This document shows positions 37,207 through 44,502 of a DNA stretch of 64,000 nucleotides, in pieces; positions within the stretch are counted from its first letter, which is position 1, and every line of letters begins with the position of its first letter. The stretch spans positions 1 through 64,000 of the forward strand of contig CABHOY010000020.1 of NCBI GenBank assembly GCA_902168105.1, written 5' to 3'. The notes beneath the pieces are model-generated. The model saw only the letters and a program-made list of their open reading frames with translations, searched no databases and had not been told where the DNA came from. A program made the translations under genes and the position numbers. Source of the DNA: an uncultured Flavihumibacter sp. (lineage in GTDB: Bacteria > Bacteroidota > Bacteroidia > Chitinophagales > Chitinophagaceae).

Positions 37207-37258
37207 AGACAGACTGTTTAAATATTATTCAATATATTTAAACAGCCTGTCTTTTTTT
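37207..37258 (+). terminator. Strong rho-independent terminator after the FkbM gene
   Basis: Left arm 37207-37225 and right arm 37234-37252 form a 19-position stem with one mismatch (A13/C46 of the local numbering) and an 8-nt loop, followed by TTTTTTT. The T-tract ends right before an ATG at 37259, which argues that the real start of the next gene is downstream at 37292. Confidence 0.85.
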
Positions 37259-37291
37259 ATGACTGGCAGGTCTATAAAACAGCGATTGGAA

Positions 37292-37909
37292 ATGGATAAC
37301 CCAAAAATATTTATTTGTGGCGCCGGCGGTCATGCAAAGGTGGTCCTCGAAATACTGGAGGTGCTGAAGTTTAATTGTGCGGGCATATTTGATGATAATC
37401 CAGACCTGAAAGAATTATTGGGATACCCGGTGTTGGGTAGATGGGATCCTGCACGGGTAACTGATGCAGCAAGAATTATCCTGGCCATTGGCAATAACGC
37501 GGTGCGTAAAAAACTGGCAGAAACAATGAAGTGCCAATGGGCGAATGCAATTCATCCTTCAGCAAATATTTCAACGCGTTGTTCCATCGACATGGGTACC
37601 GTTGTGATGGCGGGAGTGAGTGTTAATAGTTGTGTAAGTATTGGCAGGCATGCTATTATCAATACGAATGCCTCAGTTGATCATGACTGCAAACTGGCCG
37701 ACTATGTTCATATATCTCCTAATGCTGGTTTAGCGGGCAATGTTACTGTGGGAGAAGGAACACATATAGGGATCGGGTCTTCTGTAAAACAGGGGGTAAA
37801 GATCGGAAGCTGGTCGGTGATAGGAGCAGGTACCGTAGTGATCGGGGATGTACCTGATAATGTAGTGATGGTAGGAAACCCAGGTAGAATTCTGAAGGAG
37901 ATTGGATAA
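37292..37909 (+). CDS. PglD/NeuD-like sugar acetyltransferase
   Basis: From the preferred ATG the protein has 205 residues. An N-terminal Rossmann-like sugar-nucleotide subdomain (IFICGAGGHAKVVLEILEVL, IILAIGNNAVRKKLAE) is followed by a left-handed beta-helix with the likely catalytic His131 in NASVDHDC, then VHISPNAGLAGNVTVGEGTH and the end MVGNPGRIL. This architecture matches PglD, which N-acetylates UDP-4-amino-4,6-dideoxy-GlcNAc to UDP-di-N-acetylbacillosamine. The dehydratase, aminotransferase and PglC-like transferase of that pathway lie upstream, though 5 kb or more away. An ATG at 37259 abuts a terminator T-tract and is less likely. Confidence 0.88.
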   Translation: MDNPKIFICGAGGHAKVVLEILEVLKFNCAGIFDDNPDLKELLGYPVLGRWDPARVTDAARIILAIGNNAVRKKLAETMKCQWANAIHPSANISTRCSIDMGTVVMAGVSVNSCVSIGRHAIINTNASVDHDCKLADYVHISPNAGLAGNVTVGEGTHIGIGSSVKQGVKIGSWSVIGAGTVVIGDVPDNVVMVGNPGRILKEIG

Positions 37910-37926
37910 CAATAACCATAAAGGGG

Positions 37927-38003
37927 TAGTTATGGGTTGTCACTTACATGGTAGTAAACAACAACCCATAATACAACAAGGTACCCTCGTATTAGTAAGA
38001 TAA
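37927..38003 (+). pseudogene. Relic of a second T9SS type B sorting-domain gene
   Basis: Translation of 37930-37947 gives LWVVTY, and after a 1-nt deletion 37950-38003 gives GSKQQPIIQQGTLVLVR followed by TAA. This aligns with the end of the protein at 34494 (YLWLVTYNNSKGQPVKQQ, then GTLVLVR). The codon aligned with Tyr is now a TAG. Most differences from the intact copy are synonymous third-position changes, so it is an old homologue rather than a fresh copy. It shows that a T9SS cargo gene once ended here and that its body was lost or displaced. Confidence 0.7.
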
Positions 38004-38014
38004 GGGGTTGACAA

Positions 38015-38362
38015 TTATTTCACGTGTTGATTCATTTCCTTGGCCAGTTCGAACATTGAGATCTGAGACTTGCCGTTGAAAACTTTTTTCAGTTTATCAT
38101 CAGCGTTGATCAGGCGTTTGTTCTGGCTATCCTGCAGATTATGCTCTTTAATATAATCCCAGATCTTTTTCGTGATCTCAGTTCTTGGCAACGGATCGCT
38201 ACCAATAACAGCTGCTAATTCCGGACTTGGTGTCAATGGGGCTTTCAGGCCCTTACCGCCGGTTTCCTTGGCTGGTTTCTTAGCCGCAGACTCTTTAGCC
38301 GGAGCTGTTTTAGTAGTGCTTTTAGTTGCTTCTTTTGCTGTTGTTTGTTTTGAATTAGGCAT
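38015..38362 (-). CDS. SWIB/MDM2-domain protein with Lys/Ala-rich tail
   Basis: A 115-aa protein. Residues 1 to about 42 are a low-complexity Lys/Ala/Thr-rich tail resembling histone H1-like segments. Residues about 44-113 form a SWIB domain (LAAVIGSDPLPRTEITKKIW, YIKEHNLQDSQNKRLI, SMFELAKEMNQH). SWIB proteins occur in Bacteroidota and Chlamydia and are thought to bind DNA or act with chromatin-like proteins, so a nucleoid role is a reasonable guess. The gene is single and opposite in direction to the flanking genes; its stop is 12 nt from the sorting-domain relic. Confidence 0.9.
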   Translation of the reverse strand: MPNSKQTTAKEATKSTTKTAPAKESAAKKPAKETGGKGLKAPLTPSPELAAVIGSDPLPRTEITKKIWDYIKEHNLQDSQNKRLINADDKLKKVFNGKSQISMFELAKEMNQHVK

Positions 38363-38618
38363 TGTAGACCTTTTTGATGATTATAATAAACAAGGCACCC
38401 CAAATACTATGCCCCATTTAGCAGATCTAAGCTTTTGAAAGAGAAAGTGATAGATTAATTTTCGAAGGGAATTACGCATTAGCAGATATAATTACTGAAA
38501 TGAAGGCGCAATTCGTTGCCGGAATTGGAATTGTACACAGGTAGAAAGCCAGGCCAGGCTATAGTATTATTGAAGCAGATGCACTATTTTGTAAGGATCA
38601 CCTATCATCATAATAACC

Positions 38619-39398
38619 ATGTTTCAACGTATTTTCAGGAAGATCCTTCTCTTCATTCCCGTTACGGCATGCCTTTGTTCCTTACTGGCTATGCAACCTG
38701 CCAAACCCCGTTTCCGCGTATTGGCGCTGGCAGAGAACGGGGGACATCATATCGCTTATTCGAAGGCTGCAAAAGTATGGCTGGACAAGCTGGCAGCTGA
38801 CAGTGGTTTTGTCATTGACTACATTGATAACACAGACAAAATAGACAGTGCATTTCTGGCGCAGTACCAGTTATTCATTCAGCTGGATTATCCGCCATAT
38901 GCCTGGAAAGAGAATGCGGTGAGAGCATTTGAACAGTATGTATCTGAAGGAAGAGGAGGCTGGATCGGGTTTCATCATGCCACTTTATTGGGTGAGTTTG
39001 ACGGATATGGTTTGTGGCCCTGGTTCTACGACTTTATGGGGAAGATCCGTTTTAAGGACTATATAGCCAAATTTGCGGCAGGTGACGTACATGTGGAAGA
39101 TGCTACGCATCCTGTATTCAAAGGGGTGCCTGCTGTGTTTAATATAAAGACGGAAGAGTGGTATACGTATGACAGAAGTCCCCGCCCGTCCGTACATGTA
39201 TTGGCAAATGTTGACGAGAGCTCCTATAAACCCGCGTCTGACAAGAAAATGGGTGACCATCCTGTAATATGGACCAACCCTGCCTATAAAGCGCGTAATA
39301 TCTATATTTTCATGGGCCATTCTCCCGACCTGTTTGACAACATGGCATATCTGACCCTGTTCCGCAATGCAATTTTCTGGGCTGCAGAAAAGTCGTAA
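38619..39398 (+). CDS. Secreted ThuA-like domain protein
   Basis: A 259-aa protein. The N-terminal signal sequence contains VTAC (Cys18), a possible lipobox, so it may be a lipoprotein. Residues about 30-255 form a ThuA-like class I glutamine-amidotransferase fold: RVLALAENGGHHIAYSKAA, FIQLDYPPYAW, GRGGWIGFHHATL, DATHPVFKGVP and IFMGHSPDLFDN. ThuA-like proteins are linked to trehalose and other disaccharide use, often as 3-keto sugar-processing enzymes; the reaction here is unknown. It is a single gene with no sugar genes beside it. Confidence 0.88.
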   Translation: MFQRIFRKILLFIPVTACLCSLLAMQPAKPRFRVLALAENGGHHIAYSKAAKVWLDKLAADSGFVIDYIDNTDKIDSAFLAQYQLFIQLDYPPYAWKENAVRAFEQYVSEGRGGWIGFHHATLLGEFDGYGLWPWFYDFMGKIRFKDYIAKFAAGDVHVEDATHPVFKGVPAVFNIKTEEWYTYDRSPRPSVHVLANVDESSYKPASDKKMGDHPVIWTNPAYKARNIYIFMGHSPDLFDNMAYLTLFRNAIFWAAEKS

Positions 39399-39776
39399 GG
39401 CGACTATGGATTGAGATCATCCGCCGGAAACTAAAAATGATCGGAGAAAGCAATCGTACTGCAGTTTGGCCGATATGTAACACTTCATAAGTGCAGATAA
39501 GCACTGTCTTGTGTCAGTATATTGTAAGTTTTTACGCTTTTCCGGACATTGTTTACGTAAAAGCGATCATTTTCAAAGTCTGAAAAATCAAACTAAAAAT
39601 GTATTGACTGTTGTTCAGACTACTAGCCCTTTAAATCGCATAAAGGCAAAATATGCTGTGAATCTGGCAAAAAAACATCATGCATAAATATGCAACCGGT
39701 TACTTCGTGTTTATACTATCCAACAAACGTGTCACCTCGTATTACAAAGATGATGCAAGAATAAATTTTCGTTAAC

Positions 39777-39930
39777 CAAGGATTAACAACTTTCTAATTA
39801 ACAAAGTCTTAATATTGCATTAACAATCCTTGTAAGGGTAGCCCCAGTTACCAAATCGGATTCGGTAACTGGGGTTAACAAACAATGGATGAAAGACCGG
39901 CTTTCCATTCATGGTTGGCCGTTTTTTTTT
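39777..39930 (+). ncRNA. Structured intergenic segment, possible small RNA or terminator array
   Basis: ATTAACAA occurs at 39782, 39797 and 39819, inside an 8-bp inverted repeat CAAGGATT/AATCCTTG (39777-39784, 39825-39832). Next come a perfect 11-bp hairpin CCCCAGTTACC/GGTAACTGGGG (39842-39852, 39864-39874), an imperfect stem at about 39885-39913, and nine T residues ending at 39930. This order (structured body, then hairpin and T-tract) resembles an independent small RNA, but it could also be a multi-hairpin 3' region. The 681-nt gap 39399-40079 has no supported gene. Confidence 0.3.
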
Positions 39931-39952
39931 GAACTTAATTTTCCTCTGCATA

Positions 39953-39980
39953 AAAAGAGCGTTCACATGAACGCTCTTTT
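39953..39980. terminator. Bidirectional terminator between ThuA-like and response-regulator genes
   Basis: AAAAGAGCGTTCA (39953-39965) and TGAACGCTCTTTT (39968-39980) form a perfect 13-bp stem with a 2-nt loop. There is a T-tract on the plus strand and an equivalent T-run on the minus strand, so it can stop transcription in both directions between the convergent genes. Confidence 0.8.
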
Positions 39981-40079
39981 ATTTTTTGGGCTCATGTAAT
40001 ATGTTGTGTGCCAGGCATGAGGAGACATCCGATAATGTTCCCGGTGTATACGCGCTGTTTTACTTGGAAATACTGCTGT

Positions 40080-40772
40080 TTACCTGGCCATTGTACCTCC
40101 GTACCCGATTGCAAATTTTACAAGAGCATTTGGGCCGGAAAGTTGTAGTTTCTTGGTAATGTTATGCCGGTGATTGTCGACCGTGCGTACGCTGATGCAC
40201 TTGAAAGAAGCGATATCCCTGCTGCTCATACCCCTTGCGATCATATCCAGGATCTTTGCTTCTGTTTTGCTCAGCCGCTCATTGATAACAGTTCCCCTGC
40301 CATCCGCATGAATAGGATGGATGATCGCCATTTTATTAGCAGCTAAAGTTTCCCGGATGTGCTGATACCTGTTCAGGCGGGATTGAATGCTTTTTAGTAA
40401 CTCCTCACCGCTGAATGGATAAACGAGATAATCATCAGCACCCAGGTTCATGCCTTTCCTGACATTGGGCGTAACGCTTAACCGGTTGAAAAGAATAAAA
40501 GGCAGGTGTTTTAAGGAAGTATCGTCTCTGAGGGTAATCAGGAACTGATAACCGGAGGTATCGGCTACCAATACATCGCACATGATCAGATCTGGTTGTT
40601 GCCTGTGAGCTAACTGGACACCTTCTGCAATGGTGTTGGCCGTAATTACTTCATACATTGGCATTAACTGCTGACGGAACTTGCGTAAAATTGCTGCATC
40701 TCCTGTTACTAACAGGATTTTCGACGGGGGGGCCTCATGTGTGCCGGAGGCTACTGGATAAGGTGTATTCAT
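40080..40772 (-). CDS. Atypical response regulator: degenerate receiver plus LuxR helix-turn-helix
   Basis: A 230-aa protein. Receiver-like residues about 17-135 keep the phospho-acceptor position (Asp66 in LIMCDVLVADTSGY), but the usual acidic pair is reduced to Gly24-Asp25 and the conserved lysine is Tyr118 (GADDYLVYPF). Residues about 165-228 form a LuxR-type helix-turn-helix (RLSKTEAKILDMIARGMSSR, ISVRTVDNHRHNITKKL). With key residues missing it may not be phosphorylated normally and could work as a constitutive or ligand-controlled regulator. No histidine kinase gene lies nearby, so it is an orphan. Confidence 0.88.
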   Translation of the reverse strand: MNTPYPVASGTHEAPPSKILLVTGDAAILRKFRQQLMPMYEVITANTIAEGVQLAHRQQPDLIMCDVLVADTSGYQFLITLRDDTSLKHLPFILFNRLSVTPNVRKGMNLGADDYLVYPFSGEELLKSIQSRLNRYQHIRETLAANKMAIIHPIHADGRGTVINERLSKTEAKILDMIARGMSSRDIASFKCISVRTVDNHRHNITKKLQLSGPNALVKFAIGYGGTMAR

Positions 40773-41022
40773 GGTACATGGTTTATCCCCTAAAATCAGC
40801 GTTCAGGCTGGTCTCGGGAATTCTTTATTAGGTTAATGACTCGTCTTCTAATGGTTAAAAAATGGCTCGCTTTTTAAGCCTTGCGTGATAAGGTCGATAG
40901 TAATAATAACAATCTATGTGTGGCTTTGGAAGAAAGATATGGGATTTTTGGACTTTTATATAAAAGCAAACGGACGTAAGTAAAGTTAAGGAATCTTTTT
41001 ATAACTAATTGATTTAGTAGGT

Positions 41023-41057
41023 AAAAAAGGCAATATTTAATAATATCGCCTTTTTTT
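41023..41057 (-). terminator. Terminator of the fRMsr-phosphatase-dehydrogenase operon
   Basis: The arms 41023-41037 and 41042-41056 pair (AAAAAAGGC and GCCTTTTTT cores with one A/C mismatch) around TAAT. Read on the minus strand, the stem ends in TTTTTT, 24 nt past the dehydrogenase stop. The rest of the 308-nt gap up to 41080 holds only upstream sequence of the regulator gene. Confidence 0.75.
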
Positions 41058-41080
41058 ATTTTGTATGGACTGCGGTCATA

Positions 41081-42361
41081 CTACAACCGGCCATCTACCA
41101 GATCACGATCTATACACGCTTTAGTATCAAAAATGACTGCGTTGTTCCGCGCATGTTTGTTGAAGTTAAATTCGAGGAATTCGCGGTGTGCAACAGCTAT
41201 AACAATACCGTCATACACCTCGTTACCATTCAGGCTGGTAACAATATGCAGACCGTATTCCAGCCTCACTTCCTCCGCATCGGCCCAGGGATCGTAGACA
41301 GTAATATCCAGACCATATTGTTTCAGTTCGTGGTAAATATCGACTACACGGGTATTACGTACGTCAGGACAGTTTTCCTTAAAGGTAATACCCATGATAA
41401 GAGCTTTGGCGCCCTTGATCTTGTGGTCTTTTTCAATCATCAGTTTGACGATCTTATTCGCCACGAAATACCCCATCTGGTCATTGACCCTCCTTCCCGA
41501 CAAGATCACCTGCGGATGGTATCCCAGGGCTTCTGCTTTATGCGCCAGGTAATAAGGGTCCACACCTATACAGTGACCGCCTACCAGGCCGGGTTTATAA
41601 CGCAGGAAATTCCATTTGGTGGCTGCTGCTTCTATCACATCATTGGTATCAATACCAATGCGGTCGAAGATCAGTGCTAACTCGTTCACGAAGGATATAT
41701 TGATATCGCGTTGTGCGTTCTCAATTGCTTTGGAGGCTTCCGCCACCTTAATGCTGGGCGCTTTATGTGTACCTGCAGTAATAATAGAAGCATACAACTT
41801 ATCAATACGTGTTGCTATCTCTGGAGTAGATCCGCTGGTTACCTTTTTGATCTTTGTTAACGTATTGACCTTGTCTCCGGGATTGATACGTTCAGGGGAA
41901 TAACCCACGAAGAAATCTTCATTATAGCGCAACCCGGACGACCTTTCCAGCACGGGAACACAATCTTCTTCCGTACAGCCGGGATAGACGGTGGACTCGT
42001 ATATCACAATGTCGCCTGCTTTAAGGATGCTTCCCAGCATAGCCGAAGCGGCTAGTAGAAAAGTAAGGTCGGGCGACTTGAATGCGTCTATGGGAGTGGG
42101 TACGGTAACGATGAATATCTGATGTGCTTTCAGCTCATCTCTATCAGAAGAGAACTGCAGGCCGGTCCTGGTATCGGGCTGTTTGCCCTGTTGAATTACG
42201 GCTTTCAGATCTTCGATATTGGCTTCACGGGTTTTATCCTGGCCATTGGCGAGTTCCTGTACACGGGCTTCATTGATATCAAATCCCAGCACGTCGTATT
42301 GTTTGGCAAACTCGATGGCCAAAGGAAGGCCAACGTAGCCCAAACCGATCACTGCTATCAT
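41081..42361 (-). CDS. Second UDP-N-acetylhexosamine 6-dehydrogenase (TviB/WbpO type)
   Basis: A 426-aa nucleotide-sugar dehydrogenase with [20 protein letters not shown] at the start, the cysteine motif [20 protein letters not shown] and [20 protein letters not shown]. Its central region is almost identical to the enzyme at 13334, while the first 90 and last 70 residues differ much more. It lacks the 25-residue N-terminal extension. It lies 10 nt after the CpsB-like phosphatase gene in a three-gene operon, so it may supply uronic acid donor under separate regulation from the main locus, 30 kb away. Confidence 0.93.
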   Translation of the reverse strand: MIAVIGLGYVGLPLAIEFAKQYDVLGFDINEARVQELANGQDKTREANIEDLKAVIQQGKQPDTRTGLQFSSDRDELKAHQIFIVTVPTPIDAFKSPDLTFLLAASAMLGSILKAGDIVIYESTVYPGCTEEDCVPVLERSSGLRYNEDFFVGYSPERINPGDKVNTLTKIKKVTSGSTPEIATRIDKLYASIITAGTHKAPSIKVAEASKAIENAQRDINISFVNELALIFDRIGIDTNDVIEAAATKWNFLRYKPGLVGGHCIGVDPYYLAHKAEALGYHPQVILSGRRVNDQMGYFVANKIVKLMIEKDHKIKGAKALIMGITFKENCPDVRNTRVVDIYHELKQYGLDITVYDPWADAEEVRLEYGLHIVTSLNGNEVYDGIVIAVAHREFLEFNFNKHARNNAVIFDTKACIDRDLVDGRL

Positions 42362-42371
42362 GTTGAATAAA

Positions 42372-43139
42372 TTATTTTATAGCCTGGGAGGTAGTCGTGA
42401 GCGTATTATTTTTAAATGGATAGGTTTCCAGTAGTTTCACCAGCTTTTTATCTTTTGCGATGCCCTTGATAGCCTGAAGATGCTTCTCATGGTGCAGATC
42501 GGTCCCGATAAAGTCTACCATTTGCTGGTCTATCAGCCACTCGGCAGCTTTCTGGATATGTTTGCCGTAATAACCTGTCAGTGACAGAAGATTTATCTGC
42601 AGATAACAGCCCCTCTGTTTGAACGTCATGTATTCATCCGTTTGCTGATGATAATAATTGTACCGTTCAGGATGGGCAAGTATAGGCCGGTATCCTTGTG
42701 CTGATAATTCAAATAACCACTGGTGCAACTGCGGAGGTGCACACATGAAGGAGATCTCCACCAGCAGCAACTCTTCGTTGAGCGTAAGCAGGCGGGAGGA
42801 CTTCATCAGTTCTTCAAAATATTCATCCATATAATATTCTGCCGCATGATGAAAGCTGACAGGACTTCCCTTCGCTTTCAAAGCTTCCTTTACCTGCTGG
42901 AAAGGAGCGCTGATAGTTTCAGCTGAATTTGGATAACGGTCTACGATGATATGTGGTGTAGTAATGACCTTTTTTATACCCAGTTCATGCAATGTTTCAA
43001 TGAAATGGACAGACGTTTCTACGTCCTGTACGCCATCGTCTACAGCTGGTACCAGATGTGAATGGATATCAGTTTCTATTCCTGCGAGGAATGGAATGTG
43101 CGCACTGGTATTATCGGATTTTTTGCGGAAAAAGAACAT
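42372..43139 (-). CDS. CpsB/YwqE-type tyrosine-protein phosphatase (PHP fold)
   Basis: A 255-aa PHP-superfamily metal-dependent phosphatase. Metal-ligand motifs are ETDIHSHLVPAVDDGVQD (His27/His29 region), VITTPHII, EYYMDEYF, PILAHPERYNYY and FIGTDLHHEKHL. CpsB enzymes dephosphorylate the tyrosine cluster of BY-kinases that control capsule export. The Wzc-like kinase at 10905 with its Gly-Tyr tail is the obvious substrate, though the two genes are about 30 kb apart. Co-transcription with a UDP-sugar dehydrogenase supports a role in polysaccharide control. Confidence 0.92.
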   Translation of the reverse strand: MFFFRKKSDNTSAHIPFLAGIETDIHSHLVPAVDDGVQDVETSVHFIETLHELGIKKVITTPHIIVDRYPNSAETISAPFQQVKEALKAKGSPVSFHHAAEYYMDEYFEELMKSSRLLTLNEELLLVEISFMCAPPQLHQWLFELSAQGYRPILAHPERYNYYHQQTDEYMTFKQRGCYLQINLLSLTGYYGKHIQKAAEWLIDQQMVDFIGTDLHHEKHLQAIKGIAKDKKLVKLLETYPFKNNTLTTTSQAIK

Positions 43140-43163
43140 AGCGTTATGATCTGTTCTAAAATG

Positions 43164-43643
43164 TTACACTTGGAAATCGAGGGATGCAACGATCTCTTCC
43201 AGGAAGAGCTGGTCGGTTTCGTCAAAATGATCAAGGCGGTCACTGTCTACATCCAGTACGCCTATTACCTGGCCATTTCGAATGACAGGAACAACGATCT
43301 CTGATTTTGACAGGCTGCTGCAGGCGATATGCCCGGGGAATGCTTCCACGTCGGGTACTATAAGGGTTTTTGCCTCCGCCCAGCTGGTGCCGCATACGCC
43401 GCGACCTTTTTTGATGCGGGTGCAGGCGACAGGGCCCTGAAATGGTCCCAGGACCAGTTCATCACTTTTCACAAGATAAAATCCTACCCAGAACCAGCCG
43501 AATTGTTCTTTCAATGCAGCGACTGTGTTGGCCAGATTAGCTACCAGGTCGGGTTCGCCGGTTGTCAGCGCATTTATCTGCGGAATAATAGACTGATACT
43601 CTGCTGTCTTGTCTCCTTTAACTATGCTCAGATCTTCTGCCAT
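43164..43643 (-). CDS. Free methionine-(R)-sulfoxide reductase (GAF-type, fRMsr)
   Basis: A 159-aa GAF-fold enzyme from the ATG at 43643. A longer frame adds 25 unlikely residues, and a TATATTTG promoter element lies only 5 nt upstream of this ATG. Three cysteines match the family: Cys74 (GPVACTRI), Cys84 (GRGVCGTSW) and Cys108 (GHIACSS), the last two forming the catalytic and resolving pair in known fRMsr proteins. The GAF core FWVGFYLV and VIGVLDVDSDRLDHF is also clear. It reduces free methionine-R-sulfoxide in the cytoplasm. It heads an operon with the phosphatase (24-nt gap) and the dehydrogenase. Confidence 0.92.
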   Translation of the reverse strand: MAEDLSIVKGDKTAEYQSIIPQINALTTGEPDLVANLANTVAALKEQFGWFWVGFYLVKSDELVLGPFQGPVACTRIKKGRGVCGTSWAEAKTLIVPDVEAFPGHIACSSLSKSEIVVPVIRNGQVIGVLDVDSDRLDHFDETDQLFLEEIVASLDFQV

Positions 43644-43648
43644 AGGTG

Positions 43649-43682
43649 CAAATATAATGAAACTTGCAGGGAGGAAGGCAAA
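43649..43682 (-). promoter_or_regulatory. Promoter of the fRMsr operon (TTTG-N22-TATATTTG, minus strand)
   Basis: On the minus strand TTTG (43682-43679) is followed after 22 nt by TATATTTG (43656-43649), an exact Bacteroidota -33/-7 pair. The predicted start falls at or next to the ATG at 43643, so the message may be almost leaderless. Confidence 0.55.
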
Positions 43683-43698
43683 AGGGCAGCACCGGACA

Positions 43699-43735
43699 GA
43701 TAAAATGAACAAACGCAAAGGATAAAATGAACAAA
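43699..43735. repeat. 15-bp direct repeat, 22-bp period
   Basis: GATAAAATGAACAAA occurs at 43699-43713 and again at 43721-43735. It lies just upstream of the minus-strand fRMsr promoter and could be an operator. The rest of the gap to 43953 holds the plus-strand promoter of idi and no gene. Confidence 0.45.
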
Positions 43736-43938
43736 TAAATGCGTAATTTGAAGCTATAAGTTTTAACCCGCCGCTGCCGTCAGCAATATCCCTATTGAAA
43801 ATCCAGCAACCAAGATTTAAGCGTCACCTTTAAAAGACACCTGTTATGATGAGCATCCACTCCCCACCGGGCAACGGTATGTTGCTGCTATAAGGGTACT
43901 TATGCCAGCCGGAATTCGTTTACATAAATTTTGAACCA

Positions 43939-43946
43939 TATATTTG
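43939..43946 (+). promoter_or_regulatory. Bacteroidota-type -7 element for idi (TATATTTG)
   Basis: An exact TAnnTTTG match ending 7 nt before the idi ATG at 43954, implying a very short or absent leader, like the divergent fRMsr promoter. Confidence 0.45.
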
Positions 43947-43953
43947 TCATTTT

Positions 43954-44469
43954 ATGAAAGCACAGGTTATATTGGTGAATGAGCTGGATGAGGAGACAGG
44001 ATTAATGGAGAAAATGGAAGCACACGAAAAGGGATTACTTCACAGGGCTTTTTCAGTGTTTATTTTTAATGACCGGAATGAAATGCTGTTACATCAGCGT
44101 GCACTTGATAAATATCATTCCGGGGGCTTATGGACAAATGCCTGCTGTAGTCACCCGTTGCCGGGTGAAACTGTAGAAGCGGCAGTGCACCGGCGCCTTT
44201 CTGAAGAAATGGGATTTGACTGTCCCTTACGCGCACTATTCCAATTTACTTACCGCACAGAATTTGACAATGGTCTTATAGAACATGAGTACGACCATGT
44301 ATGGGTGGGCACCTATAACGGAGCGATCAACCCCGATCCCCGGGAAGTGCATGCATATCATTATTTACCCGTAAACGAAATTATCCGGCTAATGGCAGAG
44401 GTACCGGAGCAATTCACAAGCTGGTTCAGACTGGCTTTTCCAAGAGTAATTGACCAATTACGGGTCTGA
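43954..44469 (+). CDS. idi: Isopentenyl-diphosphate delta-isomerase, type I
   Basis: A 171-aa Nudix-fold enzyme interconverting isopentenyl and dimethylallyl diphosphate. Conserved features are HEKGLLHRAFSVFIF (metal His24 and His30), the catalytic Cys in LWTNACCSHPLPGE (Cys65), the Nudix-like EAAVHRRLSEEMGF, and the catalytic Glu region in LIEHEYDHVWVG. It supplies the allylic starter for terpenoids. The terpene synthase gene follows 33 nt downstream on the same strand, so the pair is probably one transcription unit devoted to terpene formation. Confidence 0.95.
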   Translation: MKAQVILVNELDEETGLMEKMEAHEKGLLHRAFSVFIFNDRNEMLLHQRALDKYHSGGLWTNACCSHPLPGETVEAAVHRRLSEEMGFDCPLRALFQFTYRTEFDNGLIEHEYDHVWVGTYNGAINPDPREVHAYHYLPVNEIIRLMAEVPEQFTSWFRLAFPRVIDQLRV

Positions 44470-44502
44470 AGAGGCCCATTCACCTCCTAACCATTTTTTA
44501 CT

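Noticed and set aside
38516..38800. Plus-strand 94-codon frame over the ThuA-like gene start
   Set aside because: It overlaps the ThuA-like gene in another frame; the signal peptide and domain match belong to the other frame.
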